From NCBI GenBank assembly GCA_017555445.1, contig JAFZGK010000021.1, positions 1 through 7,530 on the forward strand: a DNA stretch of 7,530 nt, written 5' to 3'. This document shows, in pieces, positions 1 to 5,050 of the stretch; position 1 is the first letter of the stretch; each line of letters begins with the position of its first letter. The stretch comes from Bacteroidales bacterium. GTDB lineage: Bacteria > Bacteroidota > Bacteroidia > Bacteroidales > UBA932. The notes under the pieces were generated by a model. That model searched no databases, was not told where the DNA came from, and saw only the letters and a list, made by a program, of their open reading frames with translations. The position numbers and the translations under genes were made by a program.

Positions 1-81
1 CTTAGCGGTAATATCGTCAAAAGCACTAATTACCTTATTTCTCTGTCCGGGAGTTACCGGTTTGAATTTTCTTACTGCCAT
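1..81 (-). CDS. rplB: 50S ribosomal protein L2 (uL2), N-terminal fragment
   Basis: Only the first 27 codons are in the window; the gene runs off the left edge. The translation begins MAVRKFKPVTPGQRNK, which is the typical N-terminus of Bacteroidota L2. L2 binds 23S rRNA near the peptidyl-transferase centre and helps join the subunits. The ATG lies 12 nt after the rplW stop, in the standard S10-operon order L3-L4-L23-L2, which supports both the identity and co-transcription. A short purine run (AAGG) lies about 10 nt before the ATG, but I would not call it a strong ribosome binding site. Identity is secure from the N-terminus plus context; nothing can be said of the rest of the protein. Confidence 0.95.
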   Translation of the reverse strand, partial: MAVRKFKPVTPGQRNKVISAFDDITAK

Positions 82-93
82 TGCTCAATTACC

Positions 94-384
94 TTAAATG
101 TTTGCGTAAAAATCAATCTTATCCTCACCTGCAAGTGTCACATATGCCTTCTTAAAGTGGTTTGTGCGACCCTTGAGCATACCAGCCTTAGTGTAGCGTG
201 ACTTTCTCTTACCGTGGTAGTTTACAGTGTTTACATCTGCAACTGTCACGTTGTAAGCCTGCTCTACTGCAGCCTTGATCTGAAGCTTGTTGGCCTCGCG
301 GTCAACAATGAAACCGTAACGGTTCAACTTTTCGCCCTGAACCGTCAACTTCTCAGTTACTATTGGCTTAATTATAATTCCCAT
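94..384 (-). CDS. rplW: 50S ribosomal protein L23 (uL23)
   Basis: This 96-residue protein is of normal length for bacterial L23. L23 binds domain III of 23S rRNA at the peptide exit tunnel, where it is the docking site for trigger factor and SRP. The N-terminal IIIKPIVTEK motif (residues 3-12) is the usual L23 opening. The C-terminal part has the family signature starting KKAYVTL (78-84), followed by an acidic/aromatic tail. The basic central segment (about 58-79, rich in K and R) is the rRNA-binding extension. The ATG is 12 nt after the rplD stop, and the TAA stop is 12 nt before rplB, so it is an internal operon gene with no promoter of its own visible. Confidence 0.97.
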   Translation of the reverse strand: MGIIIKPIVTEKLTVQGEKLNRYGFIVDREANKLQIKAAVEQAYNVTVADVNTVNYHGKRKSRYTKAGMLKGRTNHFKKAYVTLAGEDKIDFYANI

Positions 385-396
385 CTCTCAAGTAGT

Positions 397-1023
397 TTAT
401 CGTCTGATTCTTGAAGCGAGGATATCCTGAACGCCATCAACAAGCACCATTGAATTTGAATTCATGATTGCATAAGTGTTGATCTCGTCAACAGTGATAA
501 CCTTAACCTCAGGAAGGTTACGAGACGAAAGGTAAATATTTGAAGAATTTTCAGGAAGCACTACGAGTACCTTTCTTGTACCAGCCTTGATGTTAGCAAG
601 GATCTGGAGGAACTCCTTAGTCTTAGGCGCTTCCATTGCGAATGGCTCAACCATTACGATTGCGTTCTCCTGAGCCTTGTAAGAAAGAGCTGAGAATCTT
701 GCAAGCTGCTTGAGCTTCTTGTTGAGCTTTGTTCTGTAATTACGTGGCTGTGGACCGAATACGCGACCACCACCTACGTAGATGTTAGCCTTGAGTGAAC
801 CGTGACGAGCACCGCCTGAACCCTTCTGACGGATAAGCTTCTTGGTGCTGTACGCAACCTCCCAACGCTCCTTAGTCTTAGATGTACCCTGACGCTGGTT
901 AGCAAGATACTGCTTAACGTCGAGATAGATAGCGTGGTCGTTAGGTGTGATGCCGAAAATCTCCTCAGGGAGAGTCACTGTCTTGGCAACTGTTCCATCA
1001 ATTTTGTAAACTGACAACTCCAT
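397..1023 (-). CDS. rplD: 50S ribosomal protein L4 (uL4)
   Basis: At 208 residues this is full length for L4. L4 binds 23S rRNA domain I, and its long loop lines the constriction of the peptide exit tunnel. The loop is seen at about residues 42-100, with the conserved basic [12 protein letters not shown] stretch (65-76) and [12 protein letters not shown] (85-96). The C-terminal half is the globular Rossmann-like domain, ending in the basic ASRIRR. The ATG starts 3 nt after the rplC stop, which suggests translational coupling. A perfect GGAGGA lies 8 nt before this ATG, inside the end of rplC. In gammaproteobacteria L4 represses its own S10 operon; nothing in this sequence shows that for this organism. 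Confidence 0.98.
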   Translation of the reverse strand: MELSVYKIDGTVAKTVTLPEEIFGITPNDHAIYLDVKQYLANQRQGTSKTKERWEVAYSTKKLIRQKGSGGARHGSLKANIYVGGGRVFGPQPRNYRTKLNKKLKQLARFSALSYKAQENAIVMVEPFAMEAPKTKEFLQILANIKAGTRKVLVVLPENSSNIYLSSRNLPEVKVITVDEINTYAIMNSNSMVLVDGVQDILASRIRR

Positions 1024-1026
1024 ACC

Positions 1027-1650
1027 TTAGTCCTCCATGATTACATATGAACCCTTAGCTCCTGGTACAGAGCCCTTAACTACGAGAAGGTTATTCTCAG
1101 GCATAACCTTGATCACCTCGAGGTTGAACACCTTTACGCGCTCGTTACCCATGTGTCCTGCCATGCGAGTTCCCTTGAACACGCGTGAAGGCCATGAACA
1201 TGCACCGAGTGAACCCGGGTGACGGAGACGGTTGTGCTGACCGTGAGTCTGGCCACCAACTCCTGCGAAGCCGTGACGCTTCACAACGCCCTGAAAACCT
1301 TTACCTTTTGAAGTACCGACTACGTCTACGAACTGTACATCACCGAAGATGTCAGCTACTGTAAGAACGTCGCCTAACTTAAGCTCCTGAGCGAAATCCG
1401 CCTTGAACTCAACGAGTTTGCGCTTAGGTGTGGTTCCTGCCTTTTCAAAATGGCCCTTAAGAGCCTTGCTGGCATGCTTTTCTGAAATTTCGTCATAGGC
1501 AAGCTGTACAGCGGCATAACCATCTTTCTCTACTGTACGAATCTGCGTAACTACACATGGACCAGCCTCAATAACGGTGCATGGAATATTCTTTCCATCA
1601 GCACCGAAAACGGAAGTCATTCCGATTTTCTTTCCAATTAATCCAGGCAT
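1027..1650 (-). CDS. rplC: 50S ribosomal protein L3 (uL3)
   Basis: This 207-residue protein is full length for L3, an early-assembling 23S rRNA binder whose finger reaches the peptidyl-transferase centre. It opens with [15 protein letters not shown], the standard bacterial L3 start. The family signature lies at about residues 107-125 ([19 protein letters not shown]). The central finger is [20 protein letters not shown] (133-152), followed by [17 protein letters not shown] (156-172). Gln150 of the E. coli protein, which PrmB methylates, aligns with a Ser here (GACSWP against GQNQTP), as I recall for Bacteroidota L3. It is the first gene of its transcript: a promoter lies about 60 nt upstream and the next gene upstream is the unrelated GH3 gene, not rpsJ. 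Confidence 0.98.
   Translation of the reverse strand: MPGLIGKKIGMTSVFGADGKNIPCTVIEAGPCVVTQIRTVEKDGYAAVQLAYDEISEKHASKALKGHFEKAGTTPKRKLVEFKADFAQELKLGDVLTVADIFGDVQFVDVVGTSKGKGFQGVVKRHGFAGVGGQTHGQHNRLRHPGSLGACSWPSRVFKGTRMAGHMGNERVKVFNLEVIKVMPENNLLVVKGSVPGAKGSYVIMED
1031..1036 (-). promoter_or_regulatory. Shine-Dalgarno-like GGAGGA before rplD
   Basis: On the minus strand GGAGGA lies 8 nt before the rplD ATG, within the last codons of rplC. Position and match are ideal for a canonical ribosome binding site. The other starts in this window lack one, as is usual in Bacteroidota, whose ribosomes are known to hide the anti-Shine-Dalgarno sequence. The hexamer also encodes part of the Met-Glu-Asp end of L3, so it may be there by chance. 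Confidence 0.45.
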
Positions 1651-1687
1651 TGGTTTGTTTAATTAATTGATTATAAATAATTTACAT

Positions 1688-1708
1688 CCCGCTTCACATT
1701 TTTGCGGG
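1688..1708 (-). other. Hairpin at the 5' end of the rplC leader RNA
   Basis: Read on the minus strand, CCCGC (1708-1704) pairs with GCGGG (1692-1688) across an 11-nt A-rich loop. The -7 element ends at 1712, so transcription should start at about 1704-1707; the stem would then be at or within a few nt of the 5' end of the mRNA. If the start is downstream of about 1708, part of the stem is lost. It is not a terminator, because no U run follows. It could protect the message end or take part in control; this is inference. The rest of the leader (1651-1687) is AT-rich and shows no clear structure. Confidence 0.4.
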
Positions 1709-1711
1709 CTG

Positions 1712-1742
1712 CAAATATACAACTATTATTTTAATTTTCAAC
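1712..1742 (-). promoter_or_regulatory. Promoter of the rplC-rplD-rplW-rplB operon
   Basis: On the minus strand, TATATTTG (1719-1712) matches the Bacteroidota primary sigma factor -7 consensus TAnnTTTG exactly. Exactly 19 nt upstream is GTTG (1742-1739), three of four matches to the -33 TTTG, preceded by another TTG. The surroundings are strongly AT-rich. This gives an untranslated leader of about 55 nt before rplC. It is the best promoter in the window, as expected for a highly expressed operon. Confidence 0.8.
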
Positions 1743-1783
1743 AATTTATGCGAAATTTTTGTTGATAACTTTTATTTACGACA

Positions 1784-1812
1784 GCAGCCGTCACGGAATC
1801 CGTAACGGCTGC
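1784..1812 (-). terminator. Hairpin terminator after the GH3 gene
   Basis: GCAGCCGT (1784-1791) pairs with ACGGCTGC (1805-1812), and the inner ACGG/CCGT arms continue the stem around a 3-nt loop. In minus-strand RNA the single interruption is a G-U wobble, so the stem is 13 bp and unbroken; on the plus strand it would be a C-A mismatch. It begins about 30 nt after the GH3 stop codon. The following sequence is A/U-rich but lacks a clean U run, so this is an imperfect intrinsic terminator. It also separates the GH3 transcript from the rplC promoter 40 nt further on. Confidence 0.75.
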
Positions 1813-1842
1813 ATACTCAGTTATATTATAACAGTTTAGACC

Positions 1843-4140
1843 TTATTTGCATGTGATCATGAGAGTCTGGTCACCTGCCTGCATACGGAAGTCACCTGGC
1901 TCAAGAGTCCACTCACCCTGAGGGTTAACGAATGCGAGGTCGCTGCCCTTGATCTTGAGGGTCACTGTAACAGTCTCACCTGGCTGGATCTCTACCTTCT
2001 CATAAGCTCTGAGACGTCTGTTCTCAGGAACCATTGAAGCAACCATGTCGCGGCTGTAAAGCATTACAACCTCCTTACCTGCTACCTTACCTGTATTCTT
2101 GACATCAACTGTGAACACGAGGTCTGTATTTGCGCCGAACTCCTCAACTGAACACTGGAAGTTGCTGTACTCGAATGTAGTGTAACTGAGACCGAAACCG
2201 AATGGCCACTGTACAGATACTACTGCATTGTAGTCATAAGCACCCTGCATAGTGTCAGTCTCCTCACTGATCTTATAGTCATAAGTAGTGAGAGCTGCCT
2301 GATAGCGTGGATATGTGTAAGGAAGCTTCGCGCTTGGGTTGACTTCACCTGCAAGGATATTTGCGAGAGCATCTCCACCATAGTTACCAGGGAGGAGGAT
2401 ATCGATCACTGCATCAGCAAGAGGCTCGATGTCATTGATGATGCGTGGACGGCCGCCGTTGAGAATGAGCACGATAGGCTTGCCAGTCTTTGCAAGAGCC
2501 TTCACGAGGTTGCTCTGATTCTCAGAAATAGCGAGGTCTGAGAGGTTACCAGGAGTCTCGCAGTATGAGTTCTCACCGATACATGCAACGATCACGTCAA
2601 CGTTTCTTGCAGCTCTTACTGCCTTCTCGATCTCAGGAGCGTTCTCCTCTTCGTAGCTACCCTCAGCAACATATGTCACACCCTGCTCAAGAACAACGTT
2701 CTTTGCACCGAACTTGTTGCACATAGCTTCATAGATTGTGTTGTACTCCTGAGCGAATCTGTCAGCGAGGTTACCCTGCCATGAATAGCTCCATCCACCA
2801 TTGAGGCAACGCATAGAGTTTGCGTTAGGGCCTGTAACGAGGATCTTCTGACCCTTCTTCAAAGGAAGAGTGTTGTCGAGGTTCTTGAGAAGGATCTCAG
2901 TCTCCTCAGCTGCAGCAGTAGCGATCTTTGCGAACTCCTCGCTTCCGAACTTAGGATAGTCCTCAAGAAGAGTGTTAGGAGTCTCGAAGAGGCCGAGACG
3001 ATACTTGAGTCTCAATACTCTGCGGACTGCGTCATTGATGCGCTCCATAGAAACTCTGCCCTCCTCCACAAGCTCGATAAGAAGAGTTGTGAACTCGAGG
3101 TCATATGGTTCCATAGTCATATCGATACCTGCGTTGATTGCAAGCTCGATTGCCTGCTTCTTGTCAACAGCAACACCCTCGCGAGTGTAAAGGTTGTTGA
3201 TATCGTTCCAGTCAGTCACGATCATACCGTCCCAGTTGAGACCTTCCTTGAGCCATCCTGTAAGGAGTTCCTTGTTAGCATGAACAGGAATGCCGTTTAC
3301 GCTGGCACTGTTGACCATGATTGTGAGAGCACCAGCCTCTACACAAGCCTTGAATGGAGCGAAGTTCTTCTCCTTGAGCTCATATTCAGGAATGTAAGCA
3401 GGTGTTCTGTCCTTTCCTGTGCGTGGGTTACCGTAACCGAGATAATGCTTTACTGACACTGCAATGTTGTTAGGACCGATATGGTTAGGGTCCTCACCCT
3501 GAATACCGCGTACAGCAGCTGATCCCTGGATAGCGTTAACGAGCGGATCCTCACCATAGTTCTCCCATACGCGTGGCCAACGTGGGTCACGTGAAAGGTC
3601 AACTGTAGGAGAGTATGTCCAAGGGCAGTTCGCCGCACGGCTCTCATATGCAGTGATAACACCTGCATCATATGCAACCTGTGGATTGAAAGAAGCACCT
3701 ACGTTGATGTTCTGCGGAAGATAAGTAGCACCGTCAACATAAGAAGCACCATGGTTCTGGTCGAGACCATATACGCAAGGGATGCCGAGCTCTCTCATTG
3801 AAACTTCCTGGATAGTACCGATGATCTCCTGCCATTTCTCAGGAGTCTGACCGAATGAAGGTGTGTTGAGAACTGAACCTACCTTGTATTTTCCGATAGC
3901 ATTCTCAACTTTGTCCATGTCGAGAACGAACTCTGTTCCTTCCCAATGTCCGAGGATATCGATGGCCACCTCTGTCATCTGGCCCACCTTTTCCTCAAGT
4001 GTCATTTTCGAGAGAGTCTTCTCTACAGCTTTCTCAATAGCAGGATCTGCCGGAATTGCAGGCTTTACAGCATTGTTCGAGCATGAAGCAAGACCAAGGC
4101 ATGCTGCAAAGGCTGATAATAAAATGTTAATTTTTCTCAT
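1843..4140 (-). CDS. Glycoside hydrolase family 3 beta-glucosidase-like lipoprotein
   Basis: The protein has 765 residues. Residues 1-20 are a lipoprotein signal peptide with lipobox LASC and Cys20 as the lipid anchor, so it is exported to the periplasm or outer membrane. The GH3 barrel covers about 40-390: [12 protein letters not shown] (124-135), [16 protein letters not shown] (184-199), KHYLGYG (231-237) and MIVTDWND (306-313), with Asp310 the expected nucleophile. The GH3 C-terminal domain covers about 415-655. Glu528 in [11 protein letters not shown] is the likely acid/base, by analogy with plant-type exoglucanases. A fibronectin-III-like domain follows (about 675-760). It closely resembles the Bacteroides ovatus xyloglucan enzyme BoGH3B as I remember it, so release of terminal beta-linked glucose is most likely; a xylosidase or other exo-activity is possible. 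It stands alone, with its own promoter and terminator and no SusC/SusD. Confidence 0.92.
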   Translation of the reverse strand: MRKINILLSAFAACLGLASCSNNAVKPAIPADPAIEKAVEKTLSKMTLEEKVGQMTEVAIDILGHWEGTEFVLDMDKVENAIGKYKVGSVLNTPSFGQTPEKWQEIIGTIQEVSMRELGIPCVYGLDQNHGASYVDGATYLPQNINVGASFNPQVAYDAGVITAYESRAANCPWTYSPTVDLSRDPRWPRVWENYGEDPLVNAIQGSAAVRGIQGEDPNHIGPNNIAVSVKHYLGYGNPRTGKDRTPAYIPEYELKEKNFAPFKACVEAGALTIMVNSASVNGIPVHANKELLTGWLKEGLNWDGMIVTDWNDINNLYTREGVAVDKKQAIELAINAGIDMTMEPYDLEFTTLLIELVEEGRVSMERINDAVRRVLRLKYRLGLFETPNTLLEDYPKFGSEEFAKIATAAAEETEILLKNLDNTLPLKKGQKILVTGPNANSMRCLNGGWSYSWQGNLADRFAQEYNTIYEAMCNKFGAKNVVLEQGVTYVAEGSYEEENAPEIEKAVRAARNVDVIVACIGENSYCETPGNLSDLAISENQSNLVKALAKTGKPIVLILNGGRPRIINDIEPLADAVIDILLPGNYGGDALANILAGEVNPSAKLPYTYPRYQAALTTYDYKISEETDTMQGAYDYNAVVSVQWPFGFGLSYTTFEYSNFQCSVEEFGANTDLVFTVDVKNTGKVAGKEVVMLYSRDMVASMVPENRRLRAYEKVEIQPGETVTVTLKIKGSDLAFVNPQGEWTLEPGDFRMQAGDQTLMITCK

Positions 4141-4176
4141 ATTTGATTATTTAAGTATAAGTTCGGGATTCATCCG

Positions 4177-4184
4177 CAAACATA
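4177..4184 (-). promoter_or_regulatory. -7 element of the GH3 gene promoter
   Basis: On the minus strand TATGTTTG matches the Bacteroidota TAnnTTTG consensus exactly. It lies 36 nt before the GH3 ATG, leaving a leader of roughly 30 nt. No TTTG is found at the expected -33 position (about 4204-4207, which reads GTGA), so the promoter may be weak or need an activator. Its -33 region abuts the cdaA -7 element. Confidence 0.6.
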
Positions 4185-4207
4185 CTAAAACTTTATATAT
4201 TTATCAC

Positions 4208-4215
4208 TATCTTTG
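4208..4215 (+). promoter_or_regulatory. -7 element of the cdaA-mutS2 promoter
   Basis: TATCTTTG matches the Bacteroidota TAnnTTTG consensus exactly and lies 25 nt before the cdaA ATG. Transcription should start near 4221, giving a short leader of about 20 nt made almost only of A and T. No clear TTTG is present at the expected -33 position (about 4185-4188), which abuts the -7 element of the divergent GH3 promoter. Confidence 0.6.
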
Positions 4216-4240
4216 CGCGGATATAATATATAATAGGTGT

Positions 4241-5038
4241 ATGCTGCTCGCATTTTTGGGTTTCCTACAATTGTCCCTTGCGGATATTCTTGACATAATA
4301 CTCCTGGGACTGATCATTTTCATCATGTTCAGATGGATAAGAGGTTCATCTGCAATGAGTATCTTCGTTGCAATAGTGTCTCTCTATCTGATTCGTATCG
4401 TGGTGGATGCGTTCAACATGAGACTTATGACAGCCATCATGGACATGGTGCTGGATGTCGGTATGATTGCTCTGATCATCATATTCCAGCCGGAAATCAG
4501 AAGATTCCTCATCAAGCTTGGCAACAGGTATATGAACAATGCCCAAGGCAAGGCCATCATGGACAGGATACTCGGAAAGAAGACAGGCAATGTTGTCGGC
4601 AGCGAGGCTGTGAACGACCTTACTGAAGCATGCCGAAGAATGTCCGAAGACAAGACAGGAGCTCTTATCGTGATTGCACATAACAGTCCTCTTGAGGATG
4701 TGATCAGCACAGGCGACAAGATTGATGCGGGAATTCACAGAAGACTTATCATGAATCTCTTTTTCAAGAATTCACCGCTTCATGACGGAGCAATGGTGAT
4801 TGCAGGAAACAGAATCGTGGCAGCGCGATGCACCTTGCCTATCACAGAAAGGACAGATATCCCGGCAAATTACGGAATGAGACACAAGGCTGCGATCGGC
4901 ATAACAGAAGAGACCGATGCCGATGTCATTGTAGTTTCAGAAGAGACCGGCAACATATCCTTTGTCAAGGAGGGACAGGTGACACCTATTCAGAACATCA
5001 ATGAGCTCAAGCTCCTGCTTGGCCAGGCAATGGAATAA
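4241..5038 (+). CDS. cdaA: Diadenylate cyclase, CdaA (YbbP) family
   Basis: This 265-residue membrane protein makes the second messenger c-di-AMP from two ATP. Three hydrophobic helices (about 14-31, 38-57 and 63-83) form the CdaA N-terminal membrane part, ending in the conserved FQPEIRRFL (82-90). The DAC catalytic domain follows: GALIVI (140-145), the DGA motif in NSPLHDGAMVI (177-187), and RHKAAIG (214-220), the counterpart of the RHR motif that binds ATP phosphates, here with Lys in place of the last Arg. The frame stays open upstream into the GH3 gene, but ATG 4241 gives the normal CdaA N-terminus and follows the promoter, so I chose it. c-di-AMP usually controls potassium and osmolyte transport and the cell wall. 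The regulator gene cdaR is absent from the window, and folP, often next to cdaA in this phylum, is not upstream. mutS2 follows after 12 nt. Confidence 0.95.
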   Translation: MLLAFLGFLQLSLADILDIILLGLIIFIMFRWIRGSSAMSIFVAIVSLYLIRIVVDAFNMRLMTAIMDMVLDVGMIALIIIFQPEIRRFLIKLGNRYMNNAQGKAIMDRILGKKTGNVVGSEAVNDLTEACRRMSEDKTGALIVIAHNSPLEDVISTGDKIDAGIHRRLIMNLFFKNSPLHDGAMVIAGNRIVAARCTLPITERTDIPANYGMRHKAAIGITEETDADVIVVSEETGNISFVKEGQVTPIQNINELKLLLGQAME

Positions 5039-5050
5039 AGAAAGACAGAT

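Noticed and set aside
214..414. Plus-strand frames opposite rplW and rplC (also 1037-1222)
   Set aside because: Short, antisense to highly conserved ribosomal proteins, with no domain similarity.
3863..4240. Long upstream extension of the cdaA reading frame (start at 3863)
   Set aside because: The extra 126 codons run antisense through the GH3 signal peptide and barrel start, have no CdaA homology, and would place the start before the cdaA promoter. ATG 4241 gives a normal CdaA N-terminus.
4346..4738. Minus-strand frames opposite cdaA
   Set aside because: Antisense to the conserved membrane and DAC regions; no independent support as genes.
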